Positions 31,921 to 41,584 of a stretch of DNA of 64,000 bases are shown here, in pieces. A program made the position numbers and the translations under genes. The stretch is from DATFQE01 sp963733845 (GTDB lineage: Bacteria > Actinomycetota > Thermoleophilia > Gaiellales > Gaiellaceae). Each line of letters opens with the position of its first letter. The first letter of the stretch is position 1. The notes beneath the pieces are model-generated. The model saw only the letters and a program-made list of their open reading frames with translations. It was not told where the DNA came from and did no database searches. Where the stretch lies: positions 62,001 to 126,000 of the forward strand of contig CAVTEM010000012.1 in assembly GCA_963733845.1 (NCBI GenBank), written 5' to 3'.

Positions 31921-32949
31921 CTACGCCGAGACGATGAAGACGGTGGTGCCGACATCGACGTTGTTGAACAGCCACTCCGCCGACGGGATGTGCATGCGGA
32001 TGCACCCGTGCGAGGCGGAGTACCCGATCGACGCGCTGTCCGGAGTGCCGTGGATGCCGACGCCCGAGGCGGACAGCCCCATCCAGCGCGTGCCGAGCGG
32101 GTTCCCAGGCCCCGGAGGCACCGGCTTCTCGCCGCGCGCCCAGTCCGAGTCGGGCGGGTACCACCACGGGTTGCGGGCCATCACGACGATCGAGAACCGG
32201 CCCAGCGGGGTTGGGTAGCTCGACTGGCCGGTGGCGACGCCGAACGTCTTGCGCAGGCGCATGCCGTCGTACAGGTAAAGGCCCTTCGAGTCGCGGCGGA
32301 TGACGATGATCGACCCGTAGTTGAGGCGCGTCACCGAGGGCTTCAGCAGCTTCGGCTTCACGACCACCGGCCGGCGGCTGTGCGAGGAGAGGCGGTCGAG
32401 GATCGCGTTCGTGGTCGCCCTGCGGTCGACGCTCAAGCCGGGCCGCTCCTTGCTGATCAAGGGCCGGAGCTCGCGCAGCCGCAGGGTCGAGTCGACGGGC
32501 CCGCGGTCGAAGCGCTTGGCGAGCGCGGAGGCCCAGCCTGCGACCCGGTCGCGCCGGAGCCTCACCGGCAGCCGGACCGTGGTTCCCGGCCGGGCCTGGA
32601 GCGCGTACGCGATCGCTCGCCTGATCTGGGGCACCGCATAGCGATTCGGGTCGAGCGCGAACGAGCGCTTGCCGAGCCGCACCGGAAGCGGAGTAGCGAA
32701 CGCCTCGCCGACGGCGAGCTCGGCCTCGTCGACCGTCATGTACTCGACCGGGATGCCCGAGATCGTCACGGCGGGCGGAATCTGCGGGGGCGGCGGCGGC
32801 GCGGTCGTCGTGGGCGGCGGCGCCGTGGTCGTCCCGGTCGTCGTCTGGAGCAGACCGAGCGGCCCGTTCGCAGCCAGCACGGTCGCGCTGAGCACGCCCG
32901 CGCTCGCGCACAGGAGCAGCAACAAACCGGCGAGGAAGCCCCGTCTCAC
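31921..32949 (-). CDS. L,D-transpeptidase (YkuD)
   Basis: 342 aa: membrane anchor (FLAGLLLLLCASAGVLSA), a Thr/Pro-rich linker (residues about 36-58), a mid-region with a peptidoglycan-binding-like helical domain, and the C-terminal YkuD domain with IHGTPDSASIGYSASHGCIR, which holds the catalytic His and Cys. It makes 3-3 cross-links in peptidoglycan. GTG start with a TACACT box 7 nt upstream. Confidence 0.92.
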   Translation of the reverse strand: MRRGFLAGLLLLLCASAGVLSATVLAANGPLGLLQTTTGTTTAPPPTTTAPPPPPQIPPAVTISGIPVEYMTVDEAELAVGEAFATPLPVRLGKRSFALDPNRYAVPQIRRAIAYALQARPGTTVRLPVRLRRDRVAGWASALAKRFDRGPVDSTLRLRELRPLISKERPGLSVDRRATTNAILDRLSSHSRRPVVVKPKLLKPSVTRLNYGSIIVIRRDSKGLYLYDGMRLRKTFGVATGQSSYPTPLGRFSIVVMARNPWWYPPDSDWARGEKPVPPGPGNPLGTRWMGLSASGVGIHGTPDSASIGYSASHGCIRMHIPSAEWLFNNVDVGTTVFIVSA

Positions 32950-32956
32950 GGCGGAA

Positions 32957-32962
32957 AGTGTA
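32957..32962 (-). promoter_or_regulatory. Probable -10 box of the L,D-transpeptidase operon (leaderless)
   Basis: TACACT on the minus strand, 7 nt before the GTG. Confidence 0.4.
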
Positions 32963-32980
32963 GCCAGGTGCCGGTCGGAG

Positions 32981-34522
32981 TCAGTTCCCGGGGGCGGTGG
33001 GGAGCGACGTCTCGTCCAGCCGCCCGCCCTCGGCTGCGTACTCGACGATCATCCGGTCGGTGATCCACTCGACCGGTGCGTGGTCGTCGGTCCAGGGATC
33101 GCCGGAGGGCTGCGCGGGGCGGAAGTCCTCGGCCGCCAGCTCCGTCAGCGGTGCGAGGTCTCCCTGCACCTCGCGCAGCCGCGCGCGCAGCTCCTCCGCG
33201 TCGAGCGGGCGGTCGAGGCCCACGACGATCTGGTTGAAGCGGAGCGCCTGCCAGGTCCAGACCGCGGGCAGCTCGGCCGAGAGCGTCGTCGCGATCGCCC
33301 GGGCAAGCCGGGTGTCCCCCGGCACCGACGCGACGTTGAGGGCGACGATTCCGCCGGGCGCGAGGCGCTTGCGAACGAGCTCGAAGAACTCCCGCGTGGC
33401 GAGGTAGAACGGCACGTACGGCGGCCGGTACGCGTCGACGACGATCAGGTCGTAGCCGCCCTCGCTGCGGCGCAGGAACGGCCGCGCGTCGGCGGTGTGG
33501 ACGTCGAGCCTCGGGTTGTCGTCCAACCCGAGGTAGCGGCGTCCCGCTTTCGTGACCGCGGGGTCGAGCTCGACGCCGTCGATCTCGGCGTCGGGGTAGT
33601 AGACGCCCATCGCGCGCGCGGTCGTCCCGCCCGCGTTGCCGAGGATCGCGACGCGCTCCAGCGGCCGTCCCAGAAGCGGCGGCAGCGCGAGGAAGGTGTC
33701 CCAGACTCCCCCGGTCAGCACCTCCTCCGGCCGCCAGATCGAGTGCACGGCGACGCCTTCGTCCAGGTAGAGGCGCCGCGCGCCGTCGCGCTCGGTCACC
33801 TGCACGAACTGGTACAGCGACTCGTCCTCGTGCAGGACGCCCTCGCTCGCCTTCACCGCGCCGGGCGGCAGCAGGAGCAGTGCGCCGAGCGCGGCCGCGA
33901 GCACGAGCCAGCGCGCGCCGAGCAGCGTGGCCCCGGCGAGCGCCAGGAGGGCCGCGCTGGCGAGGAGCGTTCGCTGCGTGCCGATCAGCGGAATGAACAC
34001 GAGCGCGGAGAGGAAGGTGCCCAGCAGGCTCCCGATCGTCGAGACGGCGTAGAGCCGTCCCGCCACCGTGCCTGCCGTCTCGACCGTGTCCAGCCCAAGG
34101 CGGATCGCGAACGGCGCGACCATCCCCAGCAGCGTCACCGGCGGCGCGAACAGGATCAGAACGCCGAAGAACGAGCCGAGCGCCGCTCCGGTCGAGACCT
34201 CGTCCAGCCCCTCGACGGACAGGTCGAGGAAGGGCTTGGCGACGAACGGCGTCAGCGCGACGAGGACGGCCGCGGCGGCAACCAGCGCGCCGAGCAGGCG
34301 AGGGCTCGGCCGCCGGTCCGCGAGCCGGCCCCCGAGCCAGTAGCCGAGCGAGAGCGAGGCGAGCACGAGTCCGATCACGTTGGCCCAGACCACGGTCGAG
34401 TTGCCGAAGTACGGCGCCAGCAGCCGTGAGGCCGCGATCTCGGTCGCCAGCGAGCCGACCCCCGCGACGAAGACGAGCGCGGTCAGGCGGCCGAGCGGCA
34501 CGACGTTCGGATGGGTGAGCAC
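32981..34522 (-). CDS. Membrane-fused spermidine synthase-like protein
   Basis: 513 aa from GTG 34522. The N-terminal half (about 1-230) has seven or more transmembrane helices starting FVAGVGSLATEIAASRLLAP. The C-terminal half is a spermidine-synthase-like Rossmann domain with AILGNAGGTTARAMGVYYP and IDGVELDPAVTKAGRRYL. SpeE fusions of this type are common in bacteria and rarely tested. The aminopropyl-transfer DxF-type site reads VVDAYRPPY, so the true substrate is uncertain. Its GTG shares one base with the upstream TAG (TAGTG). Confidence 0.85.
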   Translation of the reverse strand: MLTHPNVVPLGRLTALVFVAGVGSLATEIAASRLLAPYFGNSTVVWANVIGLVLASLSLGYWLGGRLADRRPSPRLLGALVAAAAVLVALTPFVAKPFLDLSVEGLDEVSTGAALGSFFGVLILFAPPVTLLGMVAPFAIRLGLDTVETAGTVAGRLYAVSTIGSLLGTFLSALVFIPLIGTQRTLLASAALLALAGATLLGARWLVLAAALGALLLLPPGAVKASEGVLHEDESLYQFVQVTERDGARRLYLDEGVAVHSIWRPEEVLTGGVWDTFLALPPLLGRPLERVAILGNAGGTTARAMGVYYPDAEIDGVELDPAVTKAGRRYLGLDDNPRLDVHTADARPFLRRSEGGYDLIVVDAYRPPYVPFYLATREFFELVRKRLAPGGIVALNVASVPGDTRLARAIATTLSAELPAVWTWQALRFNQIVVGLDRPLDAEELRARLREVQGDLAPLTELAAEDFRPAQPSGDPWTDDHAPVEWITDRMIVEYAAEGGRLDETSLPTAPGN

Positions 34523-37209
34523 TACGTTCGCTTGACCACGACGATCGCGCAGTCGTCCTCGAGCTCGCCGCCGGCGAACTCGCGGCACGAGGCGATCGTC
34601 CGCTCCGCGACCTCGGCGGCGGAGCGCCCGCGCAACTCGGAGAGAGTGCGGTCGAGACGGTCGTGGCCCCAGAGCTCACCGTCGGCCGTGCGCGCCTCGA
34701 CCACGCCGTCGGTGTAGAGGACGATCAGCGCGCCCGGCTCGAGCCGCTCGTGCACCTCGGCGTAGGTCTGGTCGGAGTCGATTCCGAGCGCGAGCCCACG
34801 GGCATCGACCGTCTGCACGGTGCCGTCGGGCCGCACGAGCCGAGGCTGCGGATGGCCGGCGCTCGCGCAGACGAGCTCGCCGGTTTCCGGGTCGACGGTC
34901 ACGTAGACGAGCGTGACGAACTTCTCGGCCGCCAGCTCGCCGAGCGCGACCTCGTTGGCGAACTCGAGGAAGTCGCCCGGCTCGGCGTGCTCGCGCGTCA
35001 GCGAGCGGAAGACGAACTTCGTCATCGCCATGTCGGCCGTGGCGTCGATGCCGTGGCCGGTCACGTCGCCAAGCGCGACGGCGAGCCGGCCGTCCGGCAG
35101 CGTGAGGAAGTCGTACACGTCCCCGCCGACCTCGACGCGCCCCGACGAGGCGTACACCGCGCCGACGTCGAGGCCGGGGACGTCGGGCTGCGAGCGCGGC
35201 AGCAGCGAGCGCTGCATCGTGTCCGAGAACGACTTCTGCTGCTCGTACAGGCGTGCGCGGTCGATTGCGATCGCGGCCTGGCGCACGATCGAGTCGGCCA
35301 GCTCGAGCCCCCGGCCCGTGATCGGCCGCGCCGGGTCGAGCGAGAGCAGAGTCAGGGTCGCGAGCAGCTCGGTGGGCGTCAACACCGGGACGACAACGCA
35401 GGTCGCTCCACGCTTGAGGAAGGGCACGAGCAGCTCATAGGACGCGCCCAGGTTGCCTGCCGCCTCGGCATCGAGGACGAGCGGACGGCCGGACCGGAGC
35501 AGGCGCCGGCCCGGCAGCTTCGCCATCGGCTGTGGCCTCCCCAGAATCGACCCGACCGCCCCTTCGAGCCGCGGTTCGGACACGTGGACACGCGCAGCCA
35601 GGAGCTCGTCACCTCGCTCGTCCGGCAGGCGTAGGACGGCGGCATCGACGCCGAGCAGGCCGACGACGGCACGCACGACCGCGTCGAGCGTTGCGTCGAG
35701 GGTCAGCTCGTCCACGAACGAGCGCGAGATCTCGTATAGCGACCGCAGCTCGCGCGAGCTCTGGCTCTCGGCGGCGAGCGCCTCTTCGCGCTCCGCCGCG
35801 AGCCGCGTGGTCTGCTCGTGCAGGCGGGCGTTCTGAACGGCCACGCCGAGCTGGACGGCGAGAGCCGAAAGCAGCGCCGTCTCGTCGGGCGCGAGCGCCC
35901 GCCCGCGAGGCGGGTAGACGGCCAGGAGCCCGATCAGCGCTTCGGTGACGAGCAGCGGGACGACCACGGCCGCCTCGATCCCCGCGGCAGCCCGGGCCTC
36001 GGCGACGTCGATCAGGCGCGTGTCGAGGGCGGCGTCCTCGATCGCGAGCGTGTCCCGCGCGCGGAAGGGCCCGAGGACGAGCTCGAAGAGGCGCTCCGCC
36101 ACCTCCAGGTGCGGCCCGGTCAGGCCGCGGGCCTCCGCGACCGTGAGCCGATCCTCGTCGTCCGTGAGATAGACCGCGAGCCGTTCCACGTCGAGCAGCG
36201 CGGCCACGCGGTCGACGGCCGTCTCGAGGGTGTGGCTGAGCGAGAGGCGGGCGATCGCCTGGCCCAGGACGGCGAGGAGCGCCTGCGTCCGCTCGAGGTC
36301 GCCGGCGAGCCGGCCGGTTCGCTCGCTCAGGCGCAGCGCGTGGGCGGCGCGGACCCCGAAGCTCGCCAGCTGCTCCAGCTCGAGCTCAGAAGGAAGCCGC
36401 TCCGGCGCGAACCGGAGCTGGAGCGCCGCGAACGGCGGTCGTCCGAGCGCGATCGTCGCCAGCGTGTCCTCCACGACGACCGTGCGCGGGTCCGCGAGCG
36501 AGCGCGCGGCCGCCTCGCGCTCGGTATCTCCGGCCTCTGCGCCGTAGCCGCTGAGCGCCGTCAGTCCCTCTGCGTCCCAGAGTGTGGCGGCCAATGCACC
36601 GGTGGCCTCGGCGGCGAGCCTCGCAATCTGGTCGTACGTGCCCGCCTGCTCGAGCCCGGCGGCGAGCGCGTCCCCGGCGAGGTCGAGCGGGACGAGCGGA
36701 GCGGCTGCCCCGTTCGTCAGCGCGGGAGGAGCGCCGAACGCACGCACGACGAGGGTCGCCTGCGCCGCGGCAAGCCGCGCGACGTGCTCGCCGCGGGACC
36801 CGAGCGGAGCGCGGGCGCGGTAGACCTCGACGCTGCCGATCGCCCGGGCACCCGCGAGCACCGGAACGACAAGGCCCGTTTCGGCGCCCAGCCGCGCGGC
36901 CGTCTTGTCGACGGCCTCCGCCAGGGCGTCCGCGACCTCGTCACCCTCCAGCGGGTACCGCGAGCCCTCGAGCTCGGCCGCGAGCGCCTGGGAGGAGGCC
37001 GTGACCGCTCGGGCTCGCAGGAAACCGTCCGCATCGAGCACGCGCACGACCACGAGCTCGGCGCCGGCCACACCGGCCGCCGCCTCCGCGATCTCGCCCA
37101 GTGCGTCGTCGAGCGAGTCGCTCCGCGCGAGCCGTTCGCCCGCGGCTGTGAAGGCCTCGAGGACCGTTTCGGCCACGTCGACATCGCGATCCAGCTCGCC
37201 CACCCCCAT
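34522..37209 (-). CDS. Multi-GAF PP2C-type (SpoIIE/RsbU) protein phosphatase
   Basis: 895 aa. About four GAF-like sensor domains cover residues 15-640. The C-terminal PP2C domain (about 655-895) has metal ligands in VGGDVYDF, ALGDVTGHGIDA, VLYTDGVVEARTADGELWG and EDDCAIVVV. RsbU-type phosphatases dephosphorylate anti-anti-sigma factors in partner switching; no such partner is in this window. TACGAT lies 9 nt before the ATG. Confidence 0.92.
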   Translation of the reverse strand: MGVGELDRDVDVAETVLEAFTAAGERLARSDSLDDALGEIAEAAAGVAGAELVVVRVLDADGFLRARAVTASSQALAAELEGSRYPLEGDEVADALAEAVDKTAARLGAETGLVVPVLAGARAIGSVEVYRARAPLGSRGEHVARLAAAQATLVVRAFGAPPALTNGAAAPLVPLDLAGDALAAGLEQAGTYDQIARLAAEATGALAATLWDAEGLTALSGYGAEAGDTEREAAARSLADPRTVVVEDTLATIALGRPPFAALQLRFAPERLPSELELEQLASFGVRAAHALRLSERTGRLAGDLERTQALLAVLGQAIARLSLSHTLETAVDRVAALLDVERLAVYLTDDEDRLTVAEARGLTGPHLEVAERLFELVLGPFRARDTLAIEDAALDTRLIDVAEARAAAGIEAAVVVPLLVTEALIGLLAVYPPRGRALAPDETALLSALAVQLGVAVQNARLHEQTTRLAAEREEALAAESQSSRELRSLYEISRSFVDELTLDATLDAVVRAVVGLLGVDAAVLRLPDERGDELLAARVHVSEPRLEGAVGSILGRPQPMAKLPGRRLLRSGRPLVLDAEAAGNLGASYELLVPFLKRGATCVVVPVLTPTELLATLTLLSLDPARPITGRGLELADSIVRQAAIAIDRARLYEQQKSFSDTMQRSLLPRSQPDVPGLDVGAVYASSGRVEVGGDVYDFLTLPDGRLAVALGDVTGHGIDATADMAMTKFVFRSLTREHAEPGDFLEFANEVALGELAAEKFVTLVYVTVDPETGELVCASAGHPQPRLVRPDGTVQTVDARGLALGIDSDQTYAEVHERLEPGALIVLYTDGVVEARTADGELWGHDRLDRTLSELRGRSAAEVAERTIASCREFAGGELEDDCAIVVVKRT

Positions 37210-37218
37210 TCGCGGCTA

Positions 37219-37224
37219 ATCGTA
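37219..37224 (-). promoter_or_regulatory. Probable -10 box of the GAF/PP2C gene (leaderless)
   Basis: TACGAT on the minus strand, 9 nt before the ATG. Confidence 0.4.
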
Positions 37225-37284
37225 CGCCCAGGAAGTACGCGGTTTGCGGGCTCAGCGCGCGACGGGACAGACTAGGATGGCTCG

Positions 37285-37515
37285 ATGGCCCAGCCAGCCA
37301 GGCGCCAGGCGGAGGAGATTCCGGACGTCGACCCCGCCACCGTCGACCGCGCCTACCGCTACCACCGCGAGCGCCGCCGCGCCCGGGTGCGCCACACCCG
37401 CGAGAGGAAGCGCGCCAACCTGCGTTTCTGGTTCGTCCTGCTGGCGCTGACGGGGCTCGCGATCTACCTGATGCTGCGCGTGTGGAGCCAGGTGGAGCAG
37501 CTGTTCGGCTTGTAA
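37285..37515 (+). CDS. 76-aa single-span membrane protein
   Basis: A basic N-terminal half (YRYHRERRRARVRHTRERKR) is followed by one transmembrane helix (FWFVLLALTGLAIYLMLRVW) and a short tail, giving an N-in topology. TAGGAT 6 nt before the ATG suggests a leaderless transcript. Function unknown. Its stop is part of the left arm of an inverted repeat before the next gene. Confidence 0.65.
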   Translation: MAQPARRQAEEIPDVDPATVDRAYRYHRERRRARVRHTRERKRANLRFWFVLLALTGLAIYLMLRVWSQVEQLFGL

Positions 37516-37575
37516 GAGCTCCCGGCGCGATGCCGCCTCGCGTCGGACGAGGCCTCATCCCGCTAGAAGCTCTTA
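37513..37575. promoter_or_regulatory. Inverted repeat with nested hairpins at the 37588 gene promoter
   Basis: TAAGAGCT (37513-37520) and AGCTCTTA (37568-37575) are exact complements. Between them GCCTCG (37535-37540) pairs with CGAGGC (37548-37553) and CGGC with GCCG. The left arm includes the stop of the upstream gene; the right arm overlaps the TATAGT box (37574-37579) of the next. It may be an operator, a terminator, or both. Confidence 0.45.
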
Positions 37576-37579
37576 TAGT
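37574..37579 (+). promoter_or_regulatory. Probable -10 box of the 37588 gene (leaderless)
   Basis: TATAGT ends 8 nt before the GTG start. Confidence 0.45.
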
Positions 37580-37587
37580 CCCCGCCC

Positions 37588-38073
37588 GTGGAACCTGAGT
37601 CGCACGCGCCACCCCCCGGCAGCCAGCAGACGCGCTACGAGGACGACGAGTTCGACGGACGGCCGCTCCCGGTCGGCCTCGGCGTGGTCGGTGAGCGGCT
37701 GACCTGGGTCGCGGGTCTGGTGCTGGCACTGTCGGCCTTCACGGGCTGGTACGCCGGCTCCGGCGAAGGCCCCACGATCGCCGTGATCGGCTGGCACACG
37801 GGGTCTCTCGGCAAGCTCGTCTTCCTGATCGGGCTGGCGGTGATCGCGCTCGCGGTGCTCCGAGAGGCGGGGATAGCGCTCCCGGCCGCCGTGCCCGAGA
37901 GCCTGATCGTGATCGTGCTCGGCTCGATCTCGACCGTGTTCGTCCTGATCCGCCTGATCTCGATCCCGGACCGCTTCTTCCCCTACGAGCGCGGAATCGG
38001 CATCTGGATCAGCCTGGCCGCGTCGGTGCTCGTGATCGTCGCGGGTCTCCTGCGCGCAACGGACGAACTCTGA
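37588..38073 (+). CDS. Four-helix membrane protein, function unknown
   Basis: 161 aa from GTG. The N-terminus is polar and Pro/Asp/Glu-rich (about 40 residues), followed by four hydrophobic helices (LTWVAGLVLALSAFTGWYAG, LVFLIGLAVIALAVL, LIVIVLGSISTVFVLIRLIS, GIWISLAASVLVIVAGLL). A short loop RFFPYERGIGIW before the last helix is conserved-looking. I do not recognise a named family. It converges with a DNA-binding response regulator gene. Confidence 0.7.
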   Translation: MEPESHAPPPGSQQTRYEDDEFDGRPLPVGLGVVGERLTWVAGLVLALSAFTGWYAGSGEGPTIAVIGWHTGSLGKLVFLIGLAVIALAVLREAGIALPAAVPESLIVIVLGSISTVFVLIRLISIPDRFFPYERGIGIWISLAASVLVIVAGLLRATDEL

Positions 38074-38083
38074 GCCCTCGCCG

Positions 38084-38683
38084 TCAGGCGGGAAGCAGCG
38101 CCTTCGTGCGCTCGATCAGCGTCTGCGGGCTGAAGGGCTTGCCGATGAACGCCTGCGCGCCGCGCGAGGCGATCGCGCCCGGCTCCTCTTCGACCTTGCC
38201 GCTGAACACGATCACGGGGATCGCGCCGACGCCGTGGCGTTCGTGCAGCTGGCGGAGCATTTCCCAGCCGTCCATCTCGGGCATCATCACGTCGAGCAGG
38301 ACGAGGTCGGGCGACTGCTCCTCCAGCGCCTCGAGACCCTCCCGCGCGCTCGCGGCTTCGCGCACCTTGTAGCCCTCCATCTCGAGGTTGACGCGCACGA
38401 ACTCGCGCAGGCGGTCGTCATCGTCCACGATCAGCACCAGCGGCCCCTCGGTCGACCGCGAGCCCGCACCGGAGCGCTCGAGGAACGCGTCCAGGTCTCC
38501 GCGCCGGTAACGACGGTGGCCTCCGGGCGTGTAGAAGGCCGGCAGGCGGCGCTGGTCCGACCACTTGCGGATCGTGCTCTGCGCGACGCCGAGGTACTTG
38601 GCCGCCTGACCGAGAGTCAGCCAGTCCGGCTCTGCGCCTGGGGCACGACGGCGCGGCGCGGTCTGATCGTCGTTATACGCCAC
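38084..38683 (-). CDS. Helix-turn-helix/receiver fusion regulator (MerR/excisionase-like HTH plus REC)
   Basis: 199 aa. The N-terminal HTH is excisionase/MerR-like (WLTLGQAAKYLGVAQSTIRK then GGHRRYRRGDLDAFLE). The C-terminal receiver has LVLIVDDDDRLREFVRVNLE, the phospho-Asp in DLVLLDVMMPEMDGWE and the Lys in QAFIGKPFS. The order HTH then REC is the reverse of ordinary response regulators. No kinase is adjacent. GTG start with TATAGT 10 nt upstream. Confidence 0.88.
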   Translation of the reverse strand: MAYNDDQTAPRRRAPGAEPDWLTLGQAAKYLGVAQSTIRKWSDQRRLPAFYTPGGHRRYRRGDLDAFLERSGAGSRSTEGPLVLIVDDDDRLREFVRVNLEMEGYKVREAASAREGLEALEEQSPDLVLLDVMMPEMDGWEMLRQLHERHGVGAIPVIVFSGKVEEEPGAIASRGAQAFIGKPFSPQTLIERTKALLPA

Positions 38684-38693
38684 GGGGATGGGA

Positions 38694-38699
38694 ACTATA
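38694..38699 (-). promoter_or_regulatory. Probable -10 box of the HTH-REC gene (leaderless)
   Basis: TATAGT on the minus strand, 10 nt before the GTG. Confidence 0.45.
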
Positions 38700-38719
38700 G
38701 GAAATCTGCTGTTTCTTTC

Positions 38720-38920
38720 TCACTCGGTCTTGATCGTAAACGTCAAAGTGCCACGATTGGTGACGTTCACCCCCGGGTCGGGGTTTTCCTCCAATGACCT
38801 GCCGAGAGCCACCCCGGCGGCGAAGATCGCGACCGCCACCGCGACCCGCAGCGCCCACCTCACGGCGGCCCGTCCACGGCGTCTGCGCCGGCGCGGGCGA
38901 GTAGGTGTCGCGGGGCTCAC
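38720..38920 (-). CDS. 66-aa membrane-anchored small protein
   Basis: GTG 38920 overlaps the upstream TGA (GTGA). An Arg-rich N-terminus (TRPRRRRRRGRAAVRW) precedes one helix (ALRVAVAVAIFAAGVALGRS) and an extracytoplasmic tail ending GTLTFTIKTE. Its function is unknown. A longer frame upstream is not needed. Confidence 0.6.
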   Translation of the reverse strand: MSPATPTRPRRRRRRGRAAVRWALRVAVAVAIFAAGVALGRSLEENPDPGVNVTNRGTLTFTIKTE

Positions 38921-39231
38921 GGCCGGTAGTCGGTCGCGCCCCGCGCGTACAGATGGAACGCCTCGTCGGAGACGAGCGTCACGTCCCGAGGCCACTCGGG
39001 CACACCCACGTCATCGAGCGCCTCGCGCGCCCAGTCCTCGACCTCCGCGTAGGCGTCGACGAGCTCGGAGAGCGTGAAGGTCGTGCCGATGCGCTTGCGC
39101 AGCTCGGCCGTCACGTTCTCGAGCAGCGTGAGCAACCGCAGCCTCCGCCGCGGATCGCGCGCCTCCTCCTGGAAGCGTCGGTGCCCTTCCTTCCACTCCT
39201 GGCGTGCCATCTCGACCGCATACGAGCTCAC
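38917..39231 (-). CDS. 104-aa conserved helical protein, function unknown
   Basis: GTG 39231 gives VSSYAVEMARQEWKEGHRRF; a later ATG is also possible. The body is helical and charged, with RLLTLLENVTAELRKRIG, SELVDAYAEVEDWAREAL and a C-terminal VTLVSDEAFHLYARGAT. No membrane segment or metal motif is seen. It overlaps the small membrane protein gene by 4 bp and follows the DUF501 gene by 11 nt, so it belongs to the pyk-ftsB-DUF501 run. Confidence 0.65.
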   Translation of the reverse strand: MSSYAVEMARQEWKEGHRRFQEEARDPRRRLRLLTLLENVTAELRKRIGTTFTLSELVDAYAEVEDWAREALDDVGVPEWPRDVTLVSDEAFHLYARGATDYRP

Positions 39232-39242
39232 CGCGCGTGAGC

Positions 39243-39752
39243 CTACCCAGGCCGCGTGCAACAGGCCGCTTCCGGCCAAAGCTCGTCCAGCTCGGCGAGG
39301 ATGCATTCGCCCAGCTCGTAGCCCGGACGCGCAAGGGCGTAGGCCGCGTGCGCGTGCAGGCACTTGAGGCCGGAGCCGCGCCCTGCGCCGCCGATGCCGA
39401 GCCGGAGCGAGGCACCGTCGTCGGGGCCGACGCGCCCGGCCGCGAGCGCCAGCCTGACCTCACGCTGCTCGGCGTTCGCGCTCTCGAGGTCGGCCGCCAG
39501 CTCGGGGTCGCGCTCGACCGCAGCGGTCCAGCGGGCGACGCCTCCGGCGGCCTCGAGCCGCGCGATCGCCGCCACGAGGTGCGGACAGGTCAGGTAGTAG
39601 GTGGTCGGGAAGGGCTCGCCGGCCGAGTCGTACGGCGCCTGCTCGGTGACGGCGGGGCTCCCCCAGGGGCAGCGGACGACGACGCGCAGGAACGCCCGGG
39701 GAGGGCGGCCGAGCTGGCGTTCGACGACCGCGCGGTCATCGTCATCGGTCAC
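39243..39752 (-). CDS. DUF501 family protein
   Basis: 169 aa from GTG 39752. DUF501 hallmarks are QLGRPPRAFLRVVVRCPWGS, PFPTTYYLTCPHLVAAI and GIGGAGRGSGLKCLHAHAAY, with conserved Cys and His. DUF501 genes lie next to ftsB and eno in many Actinobacteria, as here. Biochemical role unknown. Overlaps ftsB by 11 bp. Confidence 0.88.
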   Translation of the reverse strand: MTDDDDRAVVERQLGRPPRAFLRVVVRCPWGSPAVTEQAPYDSAGEPFPTTYYLTCPHLVAAIARLEAAGGVARWTAAVERDPELAADLESANAEQREVRLALAAGRVGPDDGASLRLGIGGAGRGSGLKCLHAHAAYALARPGYELGECILAELDELWPEAACCTRPG

Positions 39753-40086
39753 GGCGGTCGATCGTAGCGCCGCGGGCGCGCTTCCAGGCGTCGACGCCCT
39801 TGACGATGAACAGCCGTTCGCCCTCCTTGACCAGGCCGAGGCGACGGGCCTCGCGCGCGAGCGCCTGCGGGCTCTTCGAGGCGGCGAAGCGCCGCTCCAG
39901 CTCGAGCTTGCGGGCGCGCAGGATCGCGACCTCGTCGCTTCGGCGGGCGAGGGCCTCGCGCCGCTCGAGGTAGCTGGAGAGCGGCTGGTAGTACAGGAAG
40001 CCCGCGAAGACGACGACCCCGACTGCGAGCAGGCGCAGCCCGCGCACGCCGCGCTTTCGGCTCGACCGGGAAGTGGAACGGGCCAT
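39742..40086 (-). CDS. FtsB/DivIC-type septum formation initiator
   Basis: 114-aa bitopic division protein. A basic cytoplasmic N-terminus, one membrane helix (LLAVGVVVFAGFLYYQPLSS), an extracytoplasmic coiled coil (RRSDEVAILRARKLELERRF) and the FtsB-type EARRLGLVKEGERLFIVKG end. AAGGA lies 9 nt before the ATG. Its place between pyk and DUF501 matches the actinobacterial eno-ftsB-DUF501 neighbourhood. Confidence 0.88.
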   Translation of the reverse strand: MARSTSRSSRKRGVRGLRLLAVGVVVFAGFLYYQPLSSYLERREALARRSDEVAILRARKLELERRFAASKSPQALAREARRLGLVKEGERLFIVKGVDAWKRARGATIDRRDR

Positions 40087-40100
40087 CGACCCGCGTCCTT

Positions 40101-40117
40101 CGCGGCGAGGAGCCGCG
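40101..40117. terminator. Hairpin between pyk and ftsB
   Basis: CGCGGC-GAGGA-GCCGCG forms a perfect 6-bp stem in the 34-bp gap after the pyk stop, just before the ftsB ribosome site. No T tract. It could be a partial terminator or mRNA processing structure. Confidence 0.3.
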
Positions 40118-40120
40118 CTC

Positions 40121-41536
<1,416 letters not shown>

Positions 41537-41542
41537 GTAGCA

Positions 41543-41548
41543 AGCGTA
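41543..41548 (-). promoter_or_regulatory. Probable -10 box of pyk (leaderless)
   Basis: TACGCT on the minus strand, 6 nt before the GTG. Confidence 0.35.
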
Positions 41549-41559
41549 GCGAGGGGCTC

Positions 41560-41584
41560 AGCGCTCGCCCCGGCTGCGAGCGCT
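41560..41584. terminator. Hairpin after the GerMN lipoprotein gene
   Basis: AGCGCTCGC and GCGAGCGCT are perfect 9-bp arms with a 7-base loop. The structure overlaps the stop of the GerMN gene and precedes the pyk promoter, so it probably separates the two transcripts. No T tract. Confidence 0.4.
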
